A stretch of 64,000 nucleotides of DNA from Anaerolineae bacterium (GCA_013178165.1 JABLXG010000001.1:205605-269604); one strand, 5' to 3'; shown: positions 43,400 to 52,560, counted from the first letter of the stretch. Numbers and translations: made by a program. The notes: generated from the letters alone by a model not told the origin.

Positions 43400-44560
43400 A
43401 TGGGTGTCACCACCGCCTCTGCCGCCCCGCGGGCCGCTGCCCGGTCACAGGGGAGCCTCTGGCTGCGGGACCGCAACTGGGACCTGGTGTTCATCACCTT
43501 CAGCGTGATCTGTGTGCCGTTGCCCTACCTGGTTTACCTGCTGTTGCGCGATCGGTTCGGCGTGCACGATGATGTCGCCCGCAACGGCGTCAACGCCTTT
43601 GTTGCCATTGCTGTTGGCGGTCCGCATATGATGTCTACCTTTTTGCGCACAGGGCTGGATAGCAGTTTCCGCGCCCGCTACCCGATGCTGATCCGTTCAT
43701 CGGTCATCATCCCGATCATCGTGGTTGCCCTGGCCTTCCTCAACCTGACCCTGCTGCTGACGGTGTTCTTCTTCTGGGCGGCGCTACATGTGCTGCACCA
43801 GGTGACGTATATCGTCGAGCTGTACAACCGGCGGGAGCAGGACACCGGCGTGCCAGCGCGTCGCAGCGCTGTGTCGCTCTCTGCCCGGCTGGTGGACTAT
43901 GCCGTGATCCTCACCTGCCTGTTCCCGATGGCGGCCTACAAGATCAGCCAGGGATCGTTTGATATCGGCGTGAATGACCTGACCCGCGTGATTCCAACCT
44001 TCTTCCAGCAGACGTGGTTCTTCGTGGTGATGAGCGGCGTTTTTGCCCTGGCGCTGGCTGCATATGTGATCAAGACCATCCGCGAGATTCGCGGCGGCTA
44101 TGTCCACTGGCCCAAGACGATCTTCATCAGCCTGACGGTTGCGGTGGCCTTTACCATGCCGGCCCTGCCCAACCTGGATACTGCCTTTCAGGGTCTCAAT
44201 ACCTGGCACTCGTTCCAGTACCTGGCCCTGACCTTCTACATCATCAAAATCCGCGCCCGCTATGGGGAACTGCGCCAGTCCGCACCGCTGGTGGCCCGTG
44301 CCGCTGAACAGGCCAGCGACTCGCGGGGCCTCTATGCCCTGAGCGCGCTGATGCTGGTCGGCTCGCTGGTGGTCTTTGGCGTCGTCTACCTGCTGACCGG
44401 CATCTTCCAGCCGGGCAGCATCGGCACGGCGGATATCGCCAACTGGCGCTTCGATGTCGCTTATTACACGGCGATTCTGTCCTTTCTGTGGATTCACTAC
44501 TATCATGATCATTTCCTGTTCACCGATTTTGAGGCGCTGACGCCAGGACGCAGCCGCTGA
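43400..44560 (+). CDS. Polytopic membrane protein with histidine clusters
   Basis: 386 residues, about eight or nine membrane helices. AAAGGAG lies just before the ATG. Histidines are clustered at helix ends: H76 (GGPHMM), H130-x2-H133 (ALHVLHQ), H270 (NTWHSFQY), and H366-x2-H369-x-H371 (IHYYHDH). The pattern recalls membrane di-iron hydroxylases/desaturases or Blh-type oxygenases, but the spacing does not match one family I can name. A terminator follows directly. Confidence 0.65.
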   Translation: MGVTTASAAPRAAARSQGSLWLRDRNWDLVFITFSVICVPLPYLVYLLLRDRFGVHDDVARNGVNAFVAIAVGGPHMMSTFLRTGLDSSFRARYPMLIRSSVIIPIIVVALAFLNLTLLLTVFFFWAALHVLHQVTYIVELYNRREQDTGVPARRSAVSLSARLVDYAVILTCLFPMAAYKISQGSFDIGVNDLTRVIPTFFQQTWFFVVMSGVFALALAAYVIKTIREIRGGYVHWPKTIFISLTVAVAFTMPALPNLDTAFQGLNTWHSFQYLALTFYIIKIRARYGELRQSAPLVARAAEQASDSRGLYALSALMLVGSLVVFGVVYLLTGIFQPGSIGTADIANWRFDVAYYTAILSFLWIHYYHDHFLFTDFEALTPGRSR

Positions 44561-44567
44561 GTACGGC

Positions 44568-44596
44568 GGGCGGTCCATCAGGGACCGCCCTTTTTG
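44568..44596 (+). terminator. Strong Rho-independent terminator
   Basis: Perfect 9 bp stem GGGCGGTCC/GGACCGCCC (44568-44576 and 44582-44590) with a 5 nt loop, then TTTTTG. Confidence 0.85.
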
Positions 44597-44606
44597 TTGG
44601 TGGCGG

Positions 44607-44636
44607 TTGTAGGCTTCCTGCTGATTCTGGTAAGAT
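44607..44636 (+). promoter_or_regulatory. Promoter candidate for the FHA protein gene
   Basis: TTGTAG (44607-44612), 18 bp, TAAGAT (44631-44636), 66 bp before the GTG at 44703. Confidence 0.35.
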
Positions 44637-44702
44637 TAGGTCAGCGGAACAGGCAGTGATTTCAGGGAGTGCGCCTGATCGGTTGTTGGAAAGGCGAGGG
44701 TC

Positions 44703-45224
44703 GTGCCCAAGTGTCCGAATTGCCAGCATGACTATGTCGAAGGCATGATCATCTGCGACTATTGCGGCTTTGTGGTGGATTCAGCGGCCATTGCCCGCTA
44801 TACCGAAACGCAGCGTTTTGGCGAAAGCGAACCCGGCCAGAACCAGCCGCGCTGGGGATCGGCCCGCTTTGACGATCAGACGCGCCTGCTGTTGCGCCTG
44901 ATGGATTCCGGGCAGACTCTGTACGTAGAGGTGCGCCAGCCGGAGGGAGTCACGCTGGGCCGCTACGACCCGCTTACGCAGAGTGGCCCGGACATCGACC
45001 TGACCGGCTTTGACGCGGAGAGGCTGGGCGTCTCCCGCCGCCATGCGCGGCTGACCGTCCTGGATAATTCGCTGTACATCACTGATCTGGACGCGGCTAA
45101 CGGCACCTATCTCAACGGGTTGCGCCTGACCTCCCAGCAGCCGCGCATCCTGCGCGACGGTGATGAGATCCGCCTGGGCCATCTCAAGCTGCTGGTGACC
45201 TTCGTCGATATGGTCAACAAGTAA
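44703..45224 (+). CDS. Zinc-ribbon FHA domain protein
   Basis: 173 residues from GTG 44703. An N-terminal zinc ribbon has C4-x2-C7 and C18-x2-C21. After a linker comes an FHA domain (about 75-165) with the phosphothreonine-binding pattern GRYDP, the SRRHARL block and the DLDAANGTYLNG block. FHA domains read Ser/Thr kinase signals; no kinase is seen in this window. Confidence 0.85.
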   Translation: MPKCPNCQHDYVEGMIICDYCGFVVDSAAIARYTETQRFGESEPGQNQPRWGSARFDDQTRLLLRLMDSGQTLYVEVRQPEGVTLGRYDPLTQSGPDIDLTGFDAERLGVSRRHARLTVLDNSLYITDLDAANGTYLNGLRLTSQQPRILRDGDEIRLGHLKLLVTFVDMVNK

Positions 45225-45295
45225 GGCTGCCATCCGTGTGGTAAACTGGGTCGCCGTGCCTTTGCCGTTGTTCTAGCCCCTGCGAGTGTTTTTGC

Positions 45296-46192
45296 ATGGC
45301 TGAAATCGATCATTCCGGGCGCGTCACTGCCCCGCCTGTGACTGCGGCCTGGCAGGGCGTCGGGCTGGTGGTGCTGGCGACTCTGTGCTTTAGCACAGCG
45401 ATCCTCTTCGTCCGCCTGATCCACGGGCTGGACGCAATGACCATTACCTTCTACCGCAGCCTGTTTGCCTTCCTGTTCTTTTGCGGGCTATTGCCGCGCT
45501 TTCGGGAGCCGCTGGCGATTGCCCGTTACCGGCGGTACATCCCCCTGCTGGTCGGGCTGGGGCTGGCCATGGCCCTGACCGCCAGCCTGTACACCTATGC
45601 CGTTCAGCACACGACCGCGGCTAACGCTGCTCTGCTCAACAATTCTGCACCGCTGTATGTGGCCCTGCTGGCGCCGCCACTGTTGAAGGAAGCCCGCCCG
45701 CGCTATCTATGGCCAGGGATTGCGCTGGCCGCGCTGGGGGTGATCCTGATCACTGACCCGGCCCGGCTGCGGCTGGACCCGGCGGCCTTTGGCGGGATTG
45801 CCGCTGCCGCGCTCTCCGGCGTCACCTACGCCGGGCCGATGCTGATCGGTCGCGCCCTGCGCGGGCGGGTGAGCAGCCTCACGCAGATCTGGTGGGGGGC
45901 TGGCCTGACCGCGCTGCTGCTTAGCCCGTTCGGCCTGCGCGGTGATCCCGCGACCATCCTGAACCAGCTTCACCTGCTGATCCCGCTGGGTGTGCTGTCG
46001 CTGGGCGTGCCGTACCTGTTGATGTTTCTGGGGCTGGCGCGGGTCAAGGCCCAGGTAGGCAGTGTGGCGGCGCTGATGGAGCCGGTCTTTGGGACGCTGA
46101 TCGGCTTTCTTTTCTTCGCGGAAGTGCTGACGCCGATCGGGATGCTGGGGGCGCTGGGCGTTCTCAGCGCGATTGTCCTGATTTCGCGTTGA
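45296..46192 (+). CDS. EamA/DMT-family transporter
   Basis: 298 residues with ten predicted membrane helices in two EamA repeats (first about 15-145, second about 160-298). The boundary helix ends and GxxL(I)TDP segments are typical. It is a metabolite exporter or importer of unknown substrate. It follows the FHA gene by 71 bp. Confidence 0.85.
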   Translation: MAEIDHSGRVTAPPVTAAWQGVGLVVLATLCFSTAILFVRLIHGLDAMTITFYRSLFAFLFFCGLLPRFREPLAIARYRRYIPLLVGLGLAMALTASLYTYAVQHTTAANAALLNNSAPLYVALLAPPLLKEARPRYLWPGIALAALGVILITDPARLRLDPAAFGGIAAAALSGVTYAGPMLIGRALRGRVSSLTQIWWGAGLTALLLSPFGLRGDPATILNQLHLLIPLGVLSLGVPYLLMFLGLARVKAQVGSVAALMEPVFGTLIGFLFFAEVLTPIGMLGALGVLSAIVLISR

Positions 46193-46297
46193 GGACGTTC
46201 CCCCTGCGGCGGCAATTTCCCTCTGGTCGGACGCCCGTATCCCCGGTAGACTGGGGTGATAACGGAATGCTATCATCACGGAAACGGCCAGGATACC

Positions 46298-47485
46298 ATG
46301 CCCCAGGAACGTCTCCATAAACTGCTGGCACAGGCCGGCGTTGCCTCCCGCCGCGCCTGTGAAAACCTGATTCGGGATGGTCGTGTGACCGTCAACGGCC
46401 AGCCGGCGAAACTGGGGATGGGCGTTGACCCCGCCACAGACGTGATTCGCGTCGATGGTGAAGTGATCGCCCTGGCTCAGTCGCGCCCGGTGTACATCAT
46501 GCTCAACAAGCCCGCCGGTGTGATCAGCGCGGCGCAGGCCCAGCCTCAGGAGAAGCGCCCAACCGTCCTCGATCTGGTTGACGTGGCGGAGCGCGTATAC
46601 CCGGTTGGGCGGCTGGACGCAGACAGCGAAGGGCTGGTGCTGCTGACCAATGACGGCGCGCTGACGCAGCGCCTGACCCACGCCCGCTACGGCCACCAGA
46701 AGGTCTATCGGGTGCTGGTGGAGGGCGTCCCCACGCCTGAGCAACTGGAAATCTGGGCGGCGGGTGTGATCCTCGATGATGGTCCGACCGCTCCCTGCCA
46801 GGTCAGCGTCGCCAGGCGACTGGAGAACAATACCTGGTTGGAAGTGACCATGGGCGAGGGCCGCAAACGCCAGATCCGCCGCACGGCCTCGGCGGTGGGC
46901 CTGCGTGTGCTGCGCCTGATCCGCACCCGGATCGGCACTCTGCGCCTGAGCGGGGTCAAACCGGGGGAGTGGCGCTACCTGACCGACGAAGAAGTGGCCG
47001 CCCTGCGCCGCCCTGCTGCGCCGGTTCGCCCGGCACGTCGTCCGGCCCGGTCTGCTGCTGGGGAATCAGCCCCGGCGCATCCCCGACGCTTCCGCCACCC
47101 GGAACGGGGCAGGAAGGATGGCGACGAGCGCCCGCTGGCGAGCAGCCGGTCTCCCCGCAGCAAAGCGATCGGGCGCGAGGAGCATCCGCAGCGCCCGACG
47201 CCACCACAGCGGAAGCGACGCCCGGCCCGGCCCACCCGTGATAGCGCCTCAGACTGGGATACCCGCCCGGCTGAAAAGCGCCGCCCCGCCGCGCCAGCCC
47301 GGCCAGCGCCGGACGAAGGGGCGGTCAGCGACCGTCCTCGCCCGGCCCGCCGGCCGGGTCGACCCGCGCCCGCCGGTCAGGGCAGGGGGCGTCCTGCCCG
47401 GCAACCGCGCCCGGCCAGCGACCGCCGGGAGCGCCGCGGTGGGCGTAGCGGCAGCAAGCCGGGCGGCAAAAAGAAGAAAGGATGA
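46298..47485 (+). CDS. RsuA/RluB-type pseudouridine synthase with long Arg/Pro tail
   Basis: 395 residues from ATG 46298. An N-terminal S4 domain (ERLHKLLAQAGVASRRACENLI) is followed by the catalytic domain with the conserved Asp in GRLDADSEGLVLLTNDG and the RQIRR block (EGRKRQIRRTASAVG). From about residue 240 a disordered tail of some 150 residues is made of Arg, Pro, Ala and Ser, ending in GGKKKKG. It modifies uridine in rRNA. Its stop is 3 bp before the next start. Confidence 0.9.
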   Translation: MPQERLHKLLAQAGVASRRACENLIRDGRVTVNGQPAKLGMGVDPATDVIRVDGEVIALAQSRPVYIMLNKPAGVISAAQAQPQEKRPTVLDLVDVAERVYPVGRLDADSEGLVLLTNDGALTQRLTHARYGHQKVYRVLVEGVPTPEQLEIWAAGVILDDGPTAPCQVSVARRLENNTWLEVTMGEGRKRQIRRTASAVGLRVLRLIRTRIGTLRLSGVKPGEWRYLTDEEVAALRRPAAPVRPARRPARSAAGESAPAHPRRFRHPERGRKDGDERPLASSRSPRSKAIGREEHPQRPTPPQRKRRPARPTRDSASDWDTRPAEKRRPAAPARPAPDEGAVSDRPRPARRPGRPAPAGQGRGRPARQPRPASDRRERRGGRSGSKPGGKKKKG

Positions 47486-47488
47486 GCG

Positions 47489-48214
47489 ATGACTACACTC
47501 GCTGCCGATAGCTGGGCCATCCGGCAGCGCACGATCTTTGCCTCTCGGCGGCGCTTTTGCCGTGACGTGCTGTTTGTTCGCCTGGCCCCGCTGTTCTGGA
47601 AGCTGACCGTCACCGGCCTGGAGAATATTCCGCCGGAAGGCCCGACGATCCTGATGATCAACCACATGGCCGCTATCGATCCGGTCGTCGTCATCGGCAC
47701 GGCTCGCCCGCGCTTTGTTGTGCCGATGAGTAAAATCGAAAACTTTCAGAACCCGATCGTGGGCATTCTGGTGCGGACCTGGGGCGCCTATCCGGTCGAC
47801 CGCGGCAAGGTTGACCGGGAAGCGCTCAATATCGCCATGCAGCTCATGGCCGCCGGGGAGATGACCCTGATCGCCCCGGAAGGCACGCGCCACAAGGCCC
47901 TGCAGCGGCCTAAAGATGGCCTGGCCTACATCGCCACCCGGACCGACGCCATGATTGTCCCGACAGCCATCTTCGATACCGAAGGCTGGACGCGCGACCT
48001 GTTCATCCCCTGGCGGCGGACACCGATCAAAGTCTGCTACGGCCCGGCCTTCCGCCTGCGCACGGGCGGGCGTACGCGTATCCCCCGCGACGAGATGAGC
48101 CGTATGACCGACGAGATGATGTACCAGCTGGCCCGCCTGTTGCCGGAGCGTAACCGGGGTGATTACGCCGACCTGACGAAGATGACGACGGAATATTTGG
48201 ACTTTGTCAGGTAG
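47489..48214 (+). CDS. 1-acyl-glycerol-3-phosphate acyltransferase (PlsC family), copy 1
   Basis: 241 residues. Acyltransferase motifs: N-H-x4-D (NHMAAID), the arginine block GAYPVDRGKVDREAL, and PEGTRHK. PlsC adds the second acyl chain in phosphatidic acid synthesis at the membrane. The C-terminus MTDEMMYQLARLLPERNRGDYADL is shared almost word for word with the copy at 51396, showing close paralogy. It lies 3 bp after the pseudouridine synthase gene. Confidence 0.88.
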   Translation: MTTLAADSWAIRQRTIFASRRRFCRDVLFVRLAPLFWKLTVTGLENIPPEGPTILMINHMAAIDPVVVIGTARPRFVVPMSKIENFQNPIVGILVRTWGAYPVDRGKVDREALNIAMQLMAAGEMTLIAPEGTRHKALQRPKDGLAYIATRTDAMIVPTAIFDTEGWTRDLFIPWRRTPIKVCYGPAFRLRTGGRTRIPRDEMSRMTDEMMYQLARLLPERNRGDYADLTKMTTEYLDFVR

Positions 48215-48312
48215 AATTGAGGGCGGCTTGACCCGGCCAGCTGCAAGGGTGGGCTTTGTACCTGGTTGGATGGCCCAGACTGGTGGATTGTTTGCTGCAA
48301 GGAGACTGCCTC

Positions 48313-51228
48313 GTGACAGTGATACACGGTTTCGAACTGGTTGAAGAACGCCACATCCCTGAGATCAACACTCGCGCACGGCGCTTCCGCCACCTCCGCA
48401 CCGGGGCGGAGCTGCTTTCCCTGGAGAATGACGACGAGAACAAGGTCTTTGGCGTGACCTTCAAAACGCCACCTGCCGATTCGACCGGCCTGCCGCATAT
48501 CATGGAGCATTCCGTGCTGGGCGGCTCCCGCAAGTACCCGGTCAAGGAACCGTTTGTGGAGCTGCTCAAAAGCTCGCTCAACACCTTCCTCAATGCCATG
48601 ACCTACCCGGATATGACCTGCTATCCGGTCGCCAGCACCAACCTTAAGGACTTCTACAACCTGATCGATGTCTACTTGGACGCGGTCTTCTACCCCCGCA
48701 TCAGCCAGAAGACGCTCCAGCAGGAGGGCTGGCATTATGAGCTGGCAGCGCCGAATGGCTCACTGACCTACAAAGGCATTGTCTTTAACGAGATGAAGGG
48801 CGTGTACTCCTCGCCAGATAACCTGCTGGGTCGCTACACCGAACGGCACATCCTGCCGGATGGACCGTATGGTTTCGATTCAGGCGGCGATCCGGCGGTC
48901 ATCCCTGACCTGACCTATGAACAGTTCCGGGCCTTTCACCAGACGTACTACCACCCCTCCAATGCCCGCTTCTGGTTCTACGGGGATGACAACCCGGAGG
49001 AGCGCCTGCGTCTGATTGACGCCTATCTTGCCGGTTTCGAACGCATCGAGGTTGACGCGCAGGTTCCGCTCCAGCCGCGCTTTCCCGCCCCGCGTCGCGC
49101 CACGGTCGGCTACGACGCCGGGGAAGAAGCCGGGGAACGGCGCGGCATGGTTACGGTGAGCTGGTTGCTGACGGAAACCACCGATGTCGAGCAGGGGCTG
49201 GCCCTAGATATCCTGTCGCATATCCTGGTGGGCACACCGGCCTCTCCGCTGCGCAAAGCCCTGATCGATTCTGGGCTGGGCGAGGACCTGGCCGATAGCG
49301 GCGTCAGCCCCTTCCAGCGTGAGATGTACTTCTCCACCGGCCTCAAGGGGATCAACCCGGCTGACGTGGAGAAGGTCGAGACCCTGATCATGGACACGCT
49401 GGCCGCGCTGGCCCGCGACGGCATCGACCCGGAGATGGTCGAGGCCGCCATGAATACGATCGAATTCGAGTTGCGGGAGAAGAACACCGGTCGCTACCCG
49501 CGCGGGTTGGCGCTGATGCTGGCCGCCCTGCCCGTCTGGCTGCACGGCGGCGATCCGCTGGCGGCGCTTGCTTTTGAGGGGCCGCTGGAGCGGATCAAGG
49601 CGGGTGTTGCCGCCGGGCGCTATTTTGAGAATCTGATCGCCCGCTATCTGTTGGATAACCCGCACCGCTCGACTGTTGCCCTGGTGCCTGATCCAAACAT
49701 CCGCGCCGAGCGCGAAGCGGCGGAACAGGCCCGCCTGGCCGCGGCCCGCGCCGCCATGAGCGAAACCGACCTCCAGGCTGTGATCGCTGACGCGGAAGAA
49801 CTGCGCCGCATCCAGGAGACGCCCGACCCGCCAGAGGCGCTGGCGACCATCCCTACCTTGACCCTGGCTGATCTGGATCGCGAGATCCGGCGCATCCCGG
49901 TGGAGCATCTGGCAGTGGGCAATAGCCGGTTGCTCTACCACGATCTTTTCACTAATGGGATTGTCTACCTGGACCTGGGCTTTGACCTGCATACCCTGCC
50001 GCAGGACTTGCTGCCCTATGTGCCGCTCTTTGGCCGGGCCTTGCTGGAAATGGGCACGGAGACCGAGGACTTCGTCAAGCTGTCGCAACGCATCGGGCGC
50101 AAGACGGGCGGCATCGGGCCAACTACGCTGATCGCGCCAGTCAGGGGCGGCGGCGATACGGCCACTGCCTGGCTGTTCCTGCGCGGCAAGGCCATGGCTG
50201 CTCAGGCCCCCGACCTGCTGGATATCCTGCGCGATGTGCTGCTGACTGTCAAACTGGACAACCCGACCCGCTTCCGCCAGATGGTGCTGGAGGAAAAGAC
50301 GGGCGCGGAATCGGGGCTGGTGCCGGGCGGGCATATGGTCGTTCTCAGCCGCCTGCGTGCCCGCTTTGGCGAAGCGCACTGGGCCAGTGAGCAGACGGGC
50401 GGAGTCAGCCAGTTGTTCTTCCTGCGGCAATTGATCCAGGAGATCGATACTGACTGGCCGGGGGTGCTGGCCAAACTGGAGGCCATCCGGCGTATCCTGA
50501 TCAATCGCGAACGGCTGATCGCCAATGTCACCCTGGATGCTGCTAACTGGGCGCGCTTCCAGCCACAACTGGAAGGTTTCATCAACACGCTTCCCGCTGC
50601 CTCTACCGCGCCTGTCAGCTGGTCGCGCCCGGCGGCCTTCAGCGATGAAGGGCTGACCATCCCTGCTCAGGTCAACTACGTAGCCAAAGGCGCCAACCTG
50701 TACGAACTGGGTTACCGCTTGCATGGCTCGTATATCCCGATTGTCAACTACCTGAACATGACCTGGTTGTGGGAGCGCGTCCGCGCTCAGGGTGGGGCGT
50801 ATGGTGGCTTCTGTGGCTTTGACCAGGTCTCTGGCGTGTTTGCCTTTACGTCCTACCGCGATCCTAACCTGTTGGGCACGTTGGCGAATTACGACGGCGC
50901 GGCAGATTATCTGCGCCAGCTTGAGCTGAGTCAGGAAGAACTGACGCGGGCGATCATCGGCGCGATCGGCCAGATCGACGAATATCTACTGCCGGACGCT
51001 AAGGGTTTCCGCTCGCTGCAGTACTTCCTGACCGGCTACACGGACGAGATGCGCCAGCAGATCCGCGATGAAGTCCTGAGCACCACCGCCGCTGACTTCC
51101 GGGCCTTTGGCGAGGCGCTGGCCGGAATCAGGGAACGTGGGGCGGTAGTAGTCATGGGATCAGCGGAGGCCATCAGCAAGGCCAATGCCGAGCGTGGTCA
51201 GTTCTTGCAGGTCACGAAGGTGCTTTAG
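48313..51228 (+). CDS. M16C metalloprotease (presequence protease-like)
   Basis: 971 residues from GTG 48313, with AGGAGA 8 nt upstream. The inverted zinc motif H62-x-x-E65-H66 (LPHIMEHSVLGG) is followed by the downstream Glu region (NEMKGVYSS). Length and the four-domain clam-shell match the M16C group (PreP/Cym1), which degrades short peptides. Without a signal peptide it should act in the cytoplasm. It sits between two paralogous acyltransferases. Confidence 0.92.
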   Translation: MTVIHGFELVEERHIPEINTRARRFRHLRTGAELLSLENDDENKVFGVTFKTPPADSTGLPHIMEHSVLGGSRKYPVKEPFVELLKSSLNTFLNAMTYPDMTCYPVASTNLKDFYNLIDVYLDAVFYPRISQKTLQQEGWHYELAAPNGSLTYKGIVFNEMKGVYSSPDNLLGRYTERHILPDGPYGFDSGGDPAVIPDLTYEQFRAFHQTYYHPSNARFWFYGDDNPEERLRLIDAYLAGFERIEVDAQVPLQPRFPAPRRATVGYDAGEEAGERRGMVTVSWLLTETTDVEQGLALDILSHILVGTPASPLRKALIDSGLGEDLADSGVSPFQREMYFSTGLKGINPADVEKVETLIMDTLAALARDGIDPEMVEAAMNTIEFELREKNTGRYPRGLALMLAALPVWLHGGDPLAALAFEGPLERIKAGVAAGRYFENLIARYLLDNPHRSTVALVPDPNIRAEREAAEQARLAAARAAMSETDLQAVIADAEELRRIQETPDPPEALATIPTLTLADLDREIRRIPVEHLAVGNSRLLYHDLFTNGIVYLDLGFDLHTLPQDLLPYVPLFGRALLEMGTETEDFVKLSQRIGRKTGGIGPTTLIAPVRGGGDTATAWLFLRGKAMAAQAPDLLDILRDVLLTVKLDNPTRFRQMVLEEKTGAESGLVPGGHMVVLSRLRARFGEAHWASEQTGGVSQLFFLRQLIQEIDTDWPGVLAKLEAIRRILINRERLIANVTLDAANWARFQPQLEGFINTLPAASTAPVSWSRPAAFSDEGLTIPAQVNYVAKGANLYELGYRLHGSYIPIVNYLNMTWLWERVRAQGGAYGGFCGFDQVSGVFAFTSYRDPNLLGTLANYDGAADYLRQLELSQEELTRAIIGAIGQIDEYLLPDAKGFRSLQYFLTGYTDEMRQQIRDEVLSTTAADFRAFGEALAGIRERGAVVVMGSAEAISKANAERGQFLQVTKVL

Positions 51229-51237
51229 CCGGGGATA

Positions 51238-51275
51238 AAACGGGGGTGTTCAGAGGAGCGCCCCCGTTTCGTCCG
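51238..51275 (+). terminator. Candidate terminator after the M16C protease
   Basis: 9 bp stem AAACGGGGG/CCCCCGTTT (51238-51246 and 51261-51269) with a 14 nt loop; the T run is short. Confidence 0.45.
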
Positions 51276-51395
51276 GGCGCTCTGCCGGTCTGCTACAGCC
51301 AGGCGGGCCTGGCACTGCGCCCGGCCCGCACCCGGCGGCGAGCGTGTGTGTTTGATTCTCTGGCAAGCTATATTGTTGCTCAGAGGGATGTGCGC

Positions 51396-52121
51396 ATGGC
51401 AGGGGAAATGTCTGTCGCCGAATGGGTCGAATGGCAGAAGACCGCCTTCACCGGACGGCGACGCTTTCTACGGGATGTGTTCTTCCAGCGGTTCCTGGCT
51501 CGTTTCCTGTGGCAGGTTACGGTTGAAGGGCTGGAATACGTCCCTGCCAGCGGCCCGGCGATGATCATGATGAGCCATTCGACTATGGTTGACATCACCC
51601 TGCCGCTGGGTGTGATTAAGAATCGTTTCGTTGTGGCGATGTCCAAACAGGAGAACTTCAAATCGCCGCTGCTGGGCCTGGTGGTCAGGAGCTGGGGGGC
51701 GATCCCGGTCCGGCGCGGGGAGGTTGACCGGCGGGCGCTGGAGACTACCCTTGAACTATTGCGGGCTGGCGAGCTGGTGTTGATCATGCCGGAAGGCACG
51801 CGCACCCCGGCCCTGCGCGAAGCCAAGGATGGCCTGGCTTACCTGGCGCTCAAAGCCGACGCGCTGATCGTCCCGGCGGCGGTCTGGGGGCTGGAGCATT
51901 ATGTGCAGGACGCCCTGCGCCTGAAGCGCCCCGACGCCCATATCCGCTTTGGGCCGCCCTTCCGCCTCAGGCAACAGGCGGAGAAGCGCGTCCCCCGCGA
52001 CGTGCTGGCGCAGATGACCCGCGAGATGATGTATCAGCTGGCCCGGCTCTACCCGGAACACAAGCGCGGGCACTACGCCGATCTCTCCCAGGCGACAACC
52101 GAGCACCTGATCTTCGCCTGA
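51396..52121 (+). CDS. 1-acyl-glycerol-3-phosphate acyltransferase (PlsC family), copy 2
   Basis: 241 residues from ATG 51396, with a GAGGG box upstream. Motifs: SHSTMVD (H-x4-D), VRRGEVDRRALE and MPEGTRTP. It is collinear with copy 1 over its whole length, including the C-terminal MTREMMYQLARLYPEHKRGHYADL. The longer upstream frame lacks similarity and was not used. Confidence 0.87.
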   Translation: MAGEMSVAEWVEWQKTAFTGRRRFLRDVFFQRFLARFLWQVTVEGLEYVPASGPAMIMMSHSTMVDITLPLGVIKNRFVVAMSKQENFKSPLLGLVVRSWGAIPVRRGEVDRRALETTLELLRAGELVLIMPEGTRTPALREAKDGLAYLALKADALIVPAAVWGLEHYVQDALRLKRPDAHIRFGPPFRLRQQAEKRVPRDVLAQMTREMMYQLARLYPEHKRGHYADLSQATTEHLIFA

Positions 52122-52179
52122 GGATCGCTCCGGATATTCACGCGCGTTAGCGCTACCGCTGCCGTTTGACTGCACCCAT

Positions 52180-52225
52180 GGGGCAGTGCTGCAACCTGCT
52201 TGCTGGCGCTGCCCCGGTCGTTTTT
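52180..52225 (+). terminator. Terminator after PlsC copy 2
   Basis: GGGGCAG/CTGCCCC stem (52180-52186 and 52209-52215) followed by GGTCGTTTTT. Confidence 0.6.
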
Positions 52226-52368
52226 AGACGGAATTTATCCTTACTGGGTGGCACTTCGGCTACACTGGCAGTAAGGCAGGCGCGCTGCCGCTGCCTGGTA
52301 AAGGCGGTAGCCAGGCCCGGAAAGGAGATGATACGCCGGATCAGCAGTCTGATGGGTATGGGGACAAA

Positions 52369-52560
52369 AGCGCATGAGCCTACCTCCTATGGGGGTAGGA
52401 TGACGAGGTGGCGGTTCCTGCCGTGGGGCAGTGCTAAGGGCTTTGCTGCCAGTACCCGCAAAGCTCGAAAATCGAGGTTTCAGCGGATGCCGCCAGGGTG
52501 CAAGCCGGTCGAGGCTCCGATCTCGGATCGGTGAGCCAGAGCATTTTCACCACCCTATTG
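52369..52560 (+). ncRNA. glmS self-cleaving ribozyme / GlcN6P riboswitch
   Basis: Predicted cleavage is between A52369 and G52370 (A|GCGC). Nine nucleotides later comes P1 (CCTACC/GGTAGG), then ATGACGAGG (52400-52408), which includes the active-site G. P2.1-type pairing TGGCGG/CCGCCA brackets the core CGAGGTTTCAGCGGATGCC (52473-52491). A P3-like AGGGTG...CACCACCCT domain ends near 52556. Order and spacing match known glmS ribozymes, and the element lies 149 bp before glmS. About 50 extra nucleotides with their own hairpins expand the P2a region. Confidence 0.82.

Noticed and set aside
49204-50724. 506-residue minus-strand frame opposite the M16C protease
   Set aside because: Antisense shadow; no start signal or domain.
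52227-52560. RNase P RNA, SRP RNA or cobalamin riboswitch
   Set aside because: The CCGGAAAGGAG and GGGTGCAAGCC bits suggested these at first, but their conserved cores are absent. The ordered motifs and position fit the glmS ribozyme.
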